Shown here: positions 32,252 to 42,600 of the stretch, in pieces
Position numbering within the stretch: the stretch's first letter is position 1
Layout: every line of letters begins with the position of its first letter
From: Escarpia spicata
Taxonomy: Eukaryota > Annelida > Polychaeta > Sabellida > Siboglinidae
Length of the DNA: 64,000 nt
Assembly (NCBI GenBank): GCA_963995525.1
Contig: OZ023207.1
Coordinates: 31,848,866-31,912,865, forward strand
Direction: 5' to 3'
Translations under genes and position numbers: made by a program
The notes under the pieces: model-generated
The model's input: the letters and a program-made list of their open reading frames with translations, nothing else
Databases searched by the model: none
Told to the model about the DNA's origin: nothing

Positions 32252-35200
32252 GCTCTAATATTATGCACTACTGAGATATTGGAGCACATACATTACAGTC
32301 TATGAATGCACATGCATATTGCTACCATCAAGAAAACTGACTTTGATGATTTGATGTGGTAACTTGTGAAAATGTGAATAGATTTACATTACATTTATGT
32401 GTGCAGAGAATACTGAGAAACAAATATTACCTGTTAATGAGGTGTCGACTGCCCACTTCACTGGTGTCGATGCTCAGTGTCTGAGAGTCAACCGTTGTTA
32501 GAAGTGTTTCCTGCAAGAAACAAACAGAGCTTCTGAAACAGTGTCTACCTGCAACATGTGCCTATGTACCTTGGCTATAGTTTGGTGTATTCAACATACA
32601 CGGGTGTTTCCCAGTAAGACATTTTGTACTTTTGCACCATTACTAATTCTGGCTCTGGTTGGGTGTGGCACTGGTTGGGTGTGGCTCTGGTTGGGTGTGG
32701 CTCTGGTTGGGTGTGGCTCTGGTTGGGTGTGGCACTTGTTGGGTGTGGCTCTGGTTGGGTGTGGCACTGGTTGGGTGTGGCTCTGGTTGGGTGTGGCTCT
32801 GGTTGGGTGTGGCACTTGTTGGGTGTGGCTCTGGTTGGGTGTGGCTCTGGTTGGGTGTGGCACTTGTTGGGTGTGGCTCTGGTTGGGTGTGGCACTGGAT
32901 GGGTGTGGCACTGGTTGGGTGTGGCACTGGTTGGGTGTGGCACTGGTTGGGTGTGGCACTGGTTGGGTGTGGATCTGGTTGGGTGTGGCTCTGGTTGGGT
33001 GTGGCACTTGTTGGGTGTGGCTCTGGTTGGGTGTGGCTCTGGTTGGGTGTGGCACTGGTTGGGTGTGGCTCTGGTTGGGTGTGGCTCTGGTTGGGTGTGG
33101 CTCTGGTTGGGTGTGGCTCTGGTTGGGTGTGGCTCTGGTTGGGTGTGGCACTGGTTGGGTGTGGCTCTGGTTGGGTGTGGCTCTGGTTGGGTGTGGCTTT
33201 GGTTGGGTGTGGCTCTTGTTGGCTGTGGCACTGGTTGGGTGTGGCTCTGGTTGGGTGTGTCTCTGGTTGGATGTGTCTCTTGTTGGCTGTGGCACTGGTT
33301 GGGTGTGGCTCTGGTTGGGTGTGGCTCTTGTTGGGTGTGGCTCTGGTTGGGTGTGACTCTTGTTGGCTGTGGCACTGGTTGGGTGTGGCTCTGGTTGGGT
33401 GTGGCACTGGTTGGGTGTGGCTCTGGTTGGCTGTGGCACTGGTTGGCTGTGGCACTGGTTGGGTGTGGCTCTGGTTGGGTGTGGCTCTGGTTGGGTGTGA
33501 CTCTTGTTGGCTGTGGCACTGGTTGGGTGTGGCTCTGGTTGGGTGTGGCACTGCTTGGGTGTGGTTCTGGTTGGGTGTGGCACTGGTTGGGTGTGGCTCT
33601 GGTTGGGTGTGGCTCTGGTTGGGTGTGGCTCTGGTTGGGTGTGACTCTTGTTGGCTGTGGCACTGGTTGGTTGTGGCTCTGGTTGGGTGTGGCTCTGGTT
33701 GGGTGTGGCACTGCTTGGGTGTGGCTCTGGTTGGGTGTGGCACTGGTTGGGTGTGGCTCTGGTTGGGTGTGGCACTGGTTGGGTGTGGCTCTGGTTGGGT
33801 GTGGCTCTGGTTGGGTGTGGCTCTGGTTGGGTGTGGCTCTGGTTGGGTGTGGCTCTGGTTGGGTGTGGCACTGCTTGGGTGTGGCTCTGGTTGGGTGTGG
33901 CACTGGTTGGGTGTGGCTCTGGTTGGGTGTGGCACTGGTTGGGTGTGGCTCTGGTTGGGTGTGGCTCTGGTTGGATGTGGCACTGGTTGGGTGTGGCACT
34001 GGTTGGGTGTGGCTCTGGTTGGGTGTGGCTCTGGTTGGGTGTGGCTCTGGCTGGGTGTGACACTGGTTGGGTGTGACTCTTGTTGGCTGTGGCTCTGGTT
34101 GGGTGTGGCACTGGTTGGGTGTGGCTCTGATGGGGTGTGGCACTGGTTGGATGTGGCTCTGGTTGGGTGTGGCACTGGTTGGGTGTGGCTCTGGTTGGGT
34201 GTGGCTCTGGTTGGGTGTGGCACTGGTTGGGTGTGACTCTTGTTGGCTGTGGCACTGGTTGGGTGTGGCACTGGTTGGGTGTGGCACTGGTTTGGTGTGG
34301 CTCTGGTTGGGTGTGGCACTGGTTGGGTGTGGCTCTGGTTGGGTGTGGCACTGGTTGGGTGTGGCTCTGGTTGGGTGTGGCTCTGGTTGGATGTGGCTCT
34401 GGTTGGGTGTGGCACTGGTTGGGTGTGGCACTGGTTGGGTGTGGCTCTGGTTGGGTGTGGCACTGGTTGGGTGTGGCTCTGGTTGGGTGTGGCTCTGGTT
34501 GGGTGTGGCACTGGTTAGGTGTGGCTCTGGTTGGGTGTGGCACTGGTTGGGTGTGGCTCTGGTTGGGTGTGGCTCTGGTTGGGTGTGGCTCTGGTTGGGT
34601 GTGGCACTGGTTGGGTGTGGCTCTGGTTGGATGTGGCTCTGGTTGGGTGTGGCACTGGTTGGGTGTGGCTCTGGTTGGGTGTGGCACTGGTTGGGTGTGG
34701 CTCTGGTTGGGTGTGGCACTGATTGGGTGTGGCTCTGGTTGGGTGTGGCACTGGTTAGGTGTGGCTCTGGTTGGGTGTGGCACTGGTTGGGTGTGGCTCT
34801 GGTTGGGTGTGGCTCTGGTTGGGTGTGGCTCTGGTTGGGTGTGGCACTGGTTGGGTGTGGCTTTGGTTGGGTGTGACTCTGGTTGGGTGTGGCACTGGTT
34901 GGGTGTGGCTCTGGTTGGGTGTGGCTCTGGTTGGGTGTGGCACTGGTTGGGTGTGGCACTGGTTGGGTGTGGCTCTGGTTGGGTGTGGCTCTGGTTGGGT
35001 GTGGCTCTGGTTGGGTGTGGCACTGGTTGGGTGTGGCTCTGGTTGGGTGTGGCACTGGTTGGGTGTGGCTCTGGTTGGGTGTGGCACTGATTGGGTGTGG
35101 CTCTGGTTGGGTGTGGCACTGGTTAGGTGTGGCTCTGGTTGGGTGTGGCACTGGTTGGGTGTGGCACTGGTTAGGTGTGGTTCTGGTTTTACATTGCACA

Positions 35201-37917
35201 ATTTCTGTCTGTTCAAAGTGCTTCACAGTAGTTTTTTCAACAGGTCTTCAATCTAATTTGCGTACAAGATATGTTAAAAATTGTGTCTTCAGTGCTGTTT
35301 TAAATGATGTTGCCTGTTACATGCTGAAGGAAACTATTAATTTTGATGAAATAAACTAGCAAACATGACTATTCTCTGGATGCCGCTACATCGACACTAA
35401 CACCAAACACTGCTTCCCAAAGTATCCGTAACTGTTGAGGTCAATTTGAGTTTTTTACATAAATACATGGACACAAATCCAACGACACTTTACAACATTA
35501 TCACTGTGTAACAGCATAACAAGAAATATTGTAATATGTGAAATAAACAAAACATTAACACTTGCTCTGTAACTTGTATTAGTCTTGGAACAATAAAATA
35601 ATTAATAACATAGAAAAACAATACACTATTGACAAAACTCTCTGCAATTAAGTTGGATTTATTATTGCGTAAAAGTTATTCTTAGATAACAGTGGTGATT
35701 TTCTTCCAACTTGCAAGAGGTGGCATTGTAAACAACTGGTAAGACAACAAAGAAAAGCCTGCCACTTGAAGAAACTTAAGACACTAGTGTATTCTTACCA
35801 TGGCAGTAGTGCATCCTTACTTAGGCACTAGTGCATCCTTACCTTTGTCCACTGCACTAACACGCACATCTGTGAAATGTTTCAACAACATGCCTCTGTA
35901 GTCTCACAAAGGCACCCACTAATTCACACATTTAGTAGTAAAACATGTTTTTCACCCATTAGCCTTAAAAAGGGTATATTAAACTGGTGACATGCCAACT
36001 GAATAAACATAGATAATGGAAATCCATGAGGAGTCAAATATATATGAATAGATCCACCAGTGTGTCCTACATAGGTCCCTGTATTGTAATAATACTAATA
36101 CAATAATTGAGAATAGAATGTTGGCTTGTCAGCCATAGGTGTCAGAATTAATGGAGGCATATCTACCAATAATTCTATGTCAACTCAACAACATTTAAAT
36201 AATGTTATAAGTATATATTTTTTAAACTGGCAGTTCTCGGTCATGTAATCTTGCTAAGAGGGAGACAGAGATACGCAGACTGCCTGAGAGAAAAGTTGGG
36301 CTCACATAGTCAGCTCAATACATGCTGTTGCAGATAGTCTTACTAAGAGAGAGCTGTAAAGTCTGACTGAGTGAAGAAGTTAGACTCGTAGTCAGCTCAA
36401 CACATGCTGTTGCAGATAGTCTTACTAAGAGAGAGCTGTAAAGTCTGACTGAGAGAGAAGTTAGACTCACATAGTCAGCTCGACACATGCTGTTGCAGAT
36501 AGTCTTACTAAGAGAGAGCTGTAAAGTCTAACTGAGTGAAGAAGTTAGACTCACGTAATCAGCACGACACGTGCTGTTGCAGATAGTCTTGCTGAGTGTC
36601 GTGAGGAAGTCTATCTTCCTCACTGCCTCGTCCACCAGGCTGAAGGCATACCTTCGCTCCTCCTCATTCATCTTCTTTGTGATGAGGGCAAACACGTTCT
36701 TACAGTCCACATCTGATGGGACAAACACATTCTTACAGTCGACATCTGATGGGGCAAACACGTTCTTACAGTCGACATCTCATGGGGCAAACACGTTCTT
36801 ACAGTCGACATCTGATGGGGCAAACACGTTCTTACAGTCGACATCTGATGGGGCAAACACGTTCTTACAGTCGACATCTGATGGGGCAAACATATATAAA
36901 AAAGGTTTATATAGTTCTTATATAGAGCAGCATCCAGTCCTCATGACTGCTCAAAACACTTTACTCCCTGGCAGACCTGTTCAATCAAACACCATCTTAA
37001 CTTCTCTGAGAAGCATTCAGCCACGCTGCAATTAATGTGCAAAGACTACTCATACACAAGTATCCACCACTGTCTATAGCCAGGTACTCATTCATACAGG
37101 TGAGTGAACTGCAGCAACGTATAGTGAACAAACTTGCCCAAAGTTTGACACCGCCGCACAGGATTCGAACTCGGTTTCTCTCGGTCGAGAGTCTGAAGCT
37201 CTAGCCACTGCACCGCGGCGCTCCACAAACTTAGCAAAGTGGCAGTGTGCAAGAAAAACACCAATTGACAGAAATACAAACTACCATTGTAAAGTTAAAT
37301 AACTGATGAAATAAGACAAAACCAGCACGCATACTTATTATGGATATCTGTGCTGTCGTTATGTTGTTATCCTGATATTTCATTAACCTTTGTATGCGTT
37401 AACAAATATCCTTATATGAACCTCGCATTATGATCTGTACACCTATGTGATGAGTTGGCAATGTCCTTATATGAACCTGTATATGAACTATGCCACATGA
37501 ACCGAGCACCTACACGAAGAGTAGATAATCTCCTGCATATATGAACTGTGTATGAACACTGACCTGTGAATGTAGCACCTACCTGATGAGTTGACAATGA
37601 CCTGTGAATGTAGCACCTACCTGATGAGTTGACAATGACCTGTGAATGTAGCACCTACCTGATGAGTTGACAATGACCTGTGAATGTAGCACATACCTGA
37701 TGAGTTGACAATGACCTGTGAATGTAGCACCTACCTGATGAGTTGACAATGACCTGTGAATGTAGCACCTACCTGATGAGTTGACAATGTCGACGACACG
37801 TTTTATACTAGACAGCTGCATCACTTCGATGTGCTTGAATGCCTTCTGCGGTGTCTTTGCGCCGTGCGGTGTCGCCGTCTTCGATGAGTTCAGCACCTTC
37901 ACACGTCGCTTACACAA
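31477..37917 (-). CDS. ECT2: ECT2 RhoGEF, C-terminal exons (end of PH domain and basic tail); 5' exons beyond the window
   Basis: Four - strand exons join exactly in phase: 37773-37917, 36555-36712, 32431-32510, 31477-31666. The joined peptide runs LCKRRVKVLNSS...KAFKHIEVMQLSSIKRVVDI, then DVDCKNVFALITKK...LSKTICNSTCRADY, then ETLLTTVDSQTLSIDTSE, then RFSKRVSRAFSFNKTPRKLK. It follows vertebrate ECT2 through the last PH strands, the C-terminal PH helix (TIC.AD) and the hallmark TRAFSFSKTPKR-type basic tail. ECT2 activates RhoA at the central spindle and is required for cytokinesis. BRCT, DH and most PH exons must lie right of 64000, since upstream exons are at higher coordinates. The next upstream intron is therefore over 26 kb and contains the satellite and a LINE. 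Smaller 3' exons are proposed at 28570, 25755, 22933 and 22788. Confidence 0.9.
31651..32121 (-). repeat. 29-bp array repeating the ECT2 splice acceptor
   Basis: About 16 units. On the - strand each unit is 'gttcagtaagcgtgtcatgt' 'gacccgtag', that is, GTAG|GTTCAGTAAGCG. This is the acceptor of exon 31477-31666 plus its first 12-14 nt. Units near 32040-32110 and a few others carry point changes or single-base deletions. Confidence 0.95.
32122..32430 (-). other. ECT2 intron with (AC)n microsatellite
   Basis: Intron sequence. The (AC)n tract occupies about 32219-32249. No other element seen. Confidence 0.7.
32431..32510 (-). CDS. ECT2: ECT2 exon: linker after the PH domain
   Basis: The acceptor is 'ttgtttcttgcag' (edge 32510) and the donor is AACAG|GTAATA (edge 32431). 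The exon is 80 bp, encoding ETLLTTVDSQTLSIDTSEVG then SRHLIN plus two bases. It aligns with the acidic ENLIYTADPESF-type linker of vertebrate ECT2. Unlike its neighbours, neither of its splice sites is tandemly repeated. Confidence 0.88.
32648..35190 (+). repeat. 16-bp G-rich minisatellite, about 159 units
   Basis: The unit is 'ggttgggtgtggctct' or '...gcact', with occasional variants. The regular GG/GGG spacing on the + strand gives potential for two-tetrad G-quadruplexes; the - strand, which is the ECT2 sense strand, is C-rich. Because 16 x 3 is stop-free, all frames are long (up to 883 codons), and none looks like a gene. It lies inside an ECT2 intron. Confidence 0.95.
35191..36229 (-). 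other. ECT2 intron, AT-rich
   Basis: Plain AT-rich intron sequence; no element, exon or repeat recognised. Confidence 0.6.
36230..36600 (-). repeat. ~83-bp array of an ECT2 exon end and its donor
   Basis: About four copies spaced 82-84 bp (marker 'gttgcagatagtctt' at 36327, 36409, 36492, 36576). The copy at 36576 is the true exon end. On the - strand each copy resembles the last ~45 nt of exon 36555-36712 plus TGTGAGTC. The donor is intact in the copies near 36300 and 36470 and broken by a small deletion near 36385. Confidence 0.85.
36555..36712 (-). CDS. ECT2: ECT2 exon: end of PH domain
   Basis: The acceptor CCATCAG|ATGTGGAC has its edge at 36712 and the donor TAC|GTGAGT has its edge at 36555. 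The exon is 158 bp. With one base from the previous exon it reads DVDCKNVFALITKKMNEEER, then RYAFSLVDEAVRKIDFLTTL, then SKTICNSTCRADY. The NVFAL strand and the C-terminal helix with TIC...AD match the ECT2 PH domain. Both its acceptor and its donor lie in tandem arrays. Confidence 0.9.
36699..36896 (-). repeat. 33-bp in-frame array repeating the ECT2 splice acceptor
   Basis: Six units at a strict 33-bp spacing. On the - strand each is 'atgtcgactgtaagaacgtg' 'tttgccccatcag', so each contains a CATCAG|ATGT acceptor plus the first ~20 nt of exon 36555-36712. The period is 11 codons and the frame (DVDCKNVFAPS) stays open through the array. Confidence 0.95.
36913..37224 (-). mobile_element. SINE family A copy inside an ECT2 intron
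   Basis: On the - strand, head 'ggagcgccgcggtgcagtgg' near 37224, B box 'gagttcgaatcc' near 37168, full body, one shortened tail unit ending 'ctctatataagaactatata' at about 36909. It lies between the two ECT2 exons whose boundaries are amplified. Confidence 0.9.
37436..37790 (-). repeat. 38-bp array repeating the ECT2 splice donor
   Basis: Six close copies spaced 38 bp ('acctgatgag' at 37581, 37619, 37657, 37695, 37733, 37771), with degenerate copies back to about 37436. On the - strand each unit is 'gtcaactcatcaggtaggtg' 'ctacattcacaggtcatt'. That is the end of exon 37773-37917, its CAG|GTAGGT donor, and a following acceptor-like 'cattcacag|g'. Confidence 0.95.
37773..37917 (-). CDS. ECT2: ECT2 exon: PH-domain strand KHIEVMQLSSIKRVVDI
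   Basis: The acceptor is 'ctttgttgtag' (edge 37917) and the donor is TCATCAG|GTAGGT (edge 37773). The exon is 145 bp = 48 codons + 1. It encodes LCKRRVKVLNSSKTATPHGA, then KTPQKAFKHIEVMQLSSIKR, then VVDIVNSS. The CKRR start and the FKHIEVMQLSSIKRVVDI strand align with the equivalent segment of vertebrate ECT2. Confidence 0.88.
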
Positions 37918-38084
37918 CTACAACAAAGGTAAGCTCTTATACAAAGGTAAGTAAAGGCAAGTTTTTATGTAAAGGTAAGTACTTAAAGGTAAGTTCCTAT
38001 ATAGAGTAGTACTTATCCACTCCTCATCTTACACACTTGGAAGAAAGGCAAGTTCATATATAGAAGTAAGTTGTTGGTATGGTC

Positions 38085-38290
38085 ATGGCGGCATCCAGTC
38101 CCCAGGAATGTTCACAATACTGCTCACTTCACTCCCTGGCCGACAGGTTTAATTGAACACCAAACTCAATTTCTCAAGGAAGCATTCAGTCAACTATATG
38201 TCAAGAGTGTTTAAAGCCAGGCACTCCTTCATACAGCTGAGTGAACTGAGACAACGTGGAGGGAACTAAATTACCCAAGCTTGTAAATAA
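38085..38290 (-). mobile_element. Decayed, 5'-truncated SINE family A copy
   Basis: Matches the family from tail unit (ggcatccagtccccaggaatg) to mid-body (cagctgagtgaactgagaca) on the - strand, but lacks the tRNA-like head. The flank 37925-38010 carries several 'aaaggtaagt' repeats, a motif also found beside the SINE 3' end at 25331. Confidence 0.7.
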
Positions 38291-38316
38291 GAGTAAGAGA
38301 ATTCAAAAACAGCTTC

Positions 38317-39649
38317 AAAACTAAGAACACTGTGACTAAGATGGAGATCTGCTAAGAGCGGTGTGGCAGTTACACAGAACTAAGAAGAACACTGTGACTA
38401 AGATGGAGATCTGCTAAGAGCGGTGTGGCCGTTACACAGAACTAAGAAGAACACTGTGACTAAGATGGAGATCTGCTAAGAGCGGTGTGGCCGTTACACA
38501 GAACTAAGAAGAACACTGTGACTAAGATGGAGATCTGCTAAGAGCAGTGTGGCAGTTACACAGAACTAAGAAGAACACTGTGACTAAGATGGAGATCTGC
38601 TAAGAGCGGTGTGGCCGTTACACAGAACTAAGAAGAACACTGTGACTAAGATGGAGATCTGCTAAGAGCGGTGTGGCCGTTAACCAGAACTAAGAAGAAC
38701 ACTGTGACTAAGATGGAGATCTGCTAAGAGCGGTGTGGCCGTTACACAGAACTAAGAAGAACACTGTGACTAAGATGGAGATCTGCTAAGAGCAGTGTGG
38801 CCGTTACACAGAACTAAGAAGAACACTGTGACTAAGATGGAGATCTGCTAAGAGCGGTGTGGCCGTTACACAGAACTAAGAAGAACACTGTGACTAAGAT
38901 GGAGATCTGCTAAGAGCGGTGTGGCCGTTACACAGAACTAAGAAGAACACTGTGACTAAGATGGAGATCTGCTAAGAGCGGTGTGGCCGTTACACAGAAC
39001 TAAGAAGAACACTGTGACTAAGATGGAGATCTGCTAAGAGCAGTGTGGCAGTTACACAGAACTAAGAAGAACACTGTGACTAAGATGGAGATCTGCTAAG
39101 AGCGGTGTGGCCGTTACACAGAACTAAGAAGAACACTGTGACTAAGATGGAGATCTGCTAAGAGCGGTGTGGCCGTTAACCAGAACTAAGAAGAACACTG
39201 TGACTAAGATGGAGATCTGCTAAGAGCGGTGTGGCCGTTACACAGAACTAAGAAGAACACTGTGACTAAGATGGAGATCTGCTAAGAGCAGTGTGGCCGT
39301 TACACAGAACTAAGAAGAACACTGTGACTAAGATGGAGATCTGCTAAGAGCGGTGTGGCCGTTACACAGAACTAAGAAGAACACTGTGACTAAGATGGAG
39401 ATCTGCTAAGAGCGGTGTGGCCGTTACACAGAACTAAGAAGAACACTGTGACTAAGATGGAGATCTGCTAAGAGCGGTGTGGCCGTTACACAGAACTAAG
39501 AAGAACACTGTGACTAAGATGGAGATCTGCTAAGAGCAGTGTGGCCGTTACACAGCACTAAGAAGAACACTGTGACTAAGATGGAGATCTGCTAAGAGCG
39601 GTGTGGCCGTTACACAGAACTAAGAAGAACACTGTGACTAACATGGACT
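38317..39649 (+). repeat. 62-bp array, about 21 units, with 496-bp higher-order repeat
   Basis: The unit is 'cagaactaagaagaacactg' 'tgactaagatggagatctgc' 'taagagcggtgtggccgtta' 'ca'. Variant 'gttaaccag' occurs near 38681 and 39177, and 'gcagtgtggcag' near 38546 and 39042. Both are 496 bp apart, which is eight units. The array joins the 72-bp satellite directly near 39645. Confidence 0.95.
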
Positions 39650-42600
39650 GGACACTGCGCTATATAAGAACAGGTCTGCCAGGGAGTAACGTGTATAGCG
39701 CTTTGAGCAGTCCTGAGGACTGGATACTGCGCTATATAAGAACAGGTCTGCCAGGGAGTAACGTGTATAGCACTTTGAGCAGTCCTGAAGACTGGATACT
39801 GCGCTTTATAAGAACAGGTCTGCCAGGGAGTAACATGTATAGCACTTTCAGCAGTCCTGAGGACTGGATACTGCGCTATATAAGAACAGGTCTGCCAAGG
39901 AGTAACGTGTATAGCGCTTTGAGCAGTCCTGAGGACTGGATACTGCGCTATATAAGAACAGGTCTGCCAGGGAGTAACGTGTATAGCACTTTGAGCAGTC
40001 CTGAGGACTGGATACTGCGCTATATAAGAACAGGTCTGCCAGGGAGTAACGTTTAAAGCGCTTTGAGCACTCCTGAGGACTGGATACTGCGCTATATAAG
40101 AACAGGTCTGCCAGGGAGTAACGTGTAAAGCGCTTTGAGCAGTCCTGAGGACTGGATACTGCGCTATATAAGAACAGGTCTGCCAGGGAGTAACGTGTAT
40201 AGCGCTTTGAGCAGTCCTGAAGACTGGATACTGCGCTATATAAGAACAGGTCTGCCAGGGAGTAACGTGTATAGCACTTTGAGCAGTCCTGAAGACTGGA
40301 TACTGCGCTATATAAGAACAGGTCTGCCAGGGAGTAACGTGTATAGCACTTTGAGCAGTCCTGAAGACTGGATACTGCGCTATATAAGAACAGGTCTGCC
40401 AGGGAGTAACGTGTATAGCACTTTGAGCAGTCCTGAAGACTGGATACTGCGCTATATAAGAACAGGTCTGCCAGGGAGTAACGTGTATAGCACTTTGAGC
40501 AGTCCTGAAGACTGGATACTGCGCTATATAAGAACAGGTCTGCCAGGGAGTAACGTGTATAGCACTTTGAGCAGTCCTGAAGACTGGATACTGCGCTATA
40601 TAAGAACAGGTCTGCCAGGGAGTAACGTGTATAGCACTTTGAGCAGTCCTGAAGACTGGATACTGCGCTATATAAGAACAGGTCTGCCAGGGAGTAACGT
40701 GTATAGCACTTTGAGCAGTCCTGAAGACTGGATACTGCGCTATATAAGAACAGGTCTGCCAGGGAGTAACGTGTATAGCACTTTGAGCAGTCCTGAAGAC
40801 TGGATACTGCGCTATATAAGAACGGTCTGCCAGGGAGTAACGTGTATAGCACTTTGAGCAGTCCTGAAGACTGGATACTGCGCTATATAAGAACAGGTCT
40901 GCCAGGGAGTAACGTGTATAGCACTTTGAGCAGTCCTGAAGACTGGATACTGCGCTATATAAGAACAGGTCTGCCAGGGAGTAACGTGTATAGCACTTTG
41001 AGCAGTCCTGAAGACTGGATACTACGCTATATAAGAACAGGTCTGCCAGGGAGTAACGTGTATAGCACTTTGAGCAGTCCTGAGGACTGGACACTGCGCT
41101 ATATAAGAACAGGTCTGCCAGGGAGTAACGTGTATAGCACTTTGAGCAGTCCTGAAGACTGGATACTGCGCTATATAAGAACAGGTCTGCCAGGGAGTAA
41201 CATGTATAGCACTTTGAGCAGTCCTGAGGACTGGACACTGCGCTATATAAGAACAGGTCTGCCAGGGAGTAACGTGTATAGCACTTTGAGCAGTCCTGAG
41301 GACTGGACACTGCGCTATATAAGAACAGGTCTGCCAGGGAGTAACGTGTATAGCACTTTGAGCAGTCCTGAGGACTGGATACTGCGCTATATAAGAACAG
41401 GTCTGCCAGGGGGTAACATGTATAGCACTTTGAGCAGTCCTGAGGACTGGACACTACGCTATATAAGAACAGGTCTGCCAGGGAGTAACATGTATAGCAC
41501 TTTGAGCAGTCCTGAAGACTGGATACTACGCTATATAAGAACAGGTCTGCCAGGGAGTAACATGTATAGCACTTTGAGCAGTCCTGAGGACTGGATACAG
41601 CGCTATATAAGAACAGGTCTGCCAGGGAGTAACATGTATAGCACTTTGAGCAGTCCTGAGGACTGGATACTGCGCTATATAAGAACAGGTCTGCCAGGGA
41701 GTAACGTGTATAGCACTTTGAGCAGTCCTGAGGACTGGATACTGCGCTATATAAGAACAGGTCTGCCAGGGAGTAACGTGTATAGCACTTTGAGCAGTCC
41801 TGAAGACTGGATACTGCGCTATATAAGAACAGGTCTGCCAGGGAGTAACATGTATAGCACTTTGAGCAGTCCTGAAGACTGGATACTGCGCTATATAAGA
41901 ACAGGTCTGCCAGGGAGTAACATGTATAGCACTTTGAGCAGTCCTGAGGACTGGACACTACGCTATATAAGAACAGGTCTGCCAGGGAGTAACATGTATA
42001 GCACTTTGAGCAGTCCGGAGGACTGGATACTGCGCTATATAAGAACAGGTCTGCCAGGGAGTAACATGTATAGCACTTTGAGCAGTCCTGAAGACTGGAC
42101 ACTGCGCTATATAAGAACAGGTCTGCCAGGGAGTAACATGTATAGCACTTTGAGCAGTCCTGAGGACTGGATACTGCGCTATATAAGAACAGGTCTGCCA
42201 GGGAGTAACATGTAAAGCACTTCGAGCAGTACTGAGGACTGGACACTGCGCTATATAAGAACAGGTCTGCCAGGGAGTAACATGTAAAACACTTTGAGCA
42301 GTCCTGAAGACTGGATACTGCGCTATATAAGAACAGGTCTGCCAGGGAGTAACATGTATAGCACTTTGAGCAGTCCTGAAGACTGGATACTGCGCTATAT
42401 AAGAACAGGTCTGCCAGGGAGTAACGTGTATAGCACTTTGAGCAGTCCTGAAGACTGGATACTGCGCTATATAAGAACAGGTCTGCCAGGGAGTAACGTG
42501 TATAGCACTTTGAGCAGTCCTGAAGACTGGATACTGCGCTATATAAGAACAGGTCTGCCAGGGAGTAACGTGTATAGCACTTTGAGCAGTCCTGAAGACT

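Noticed and set aside
32575..35226. 883-codon proline/threonine/glutamine/histidine-rich frame resembling a repetitive secreted protein
   Set aside because: It is the complement of the 16-bp G-rich array. All six frames are long and no signal, splice or start evidence supports expression.
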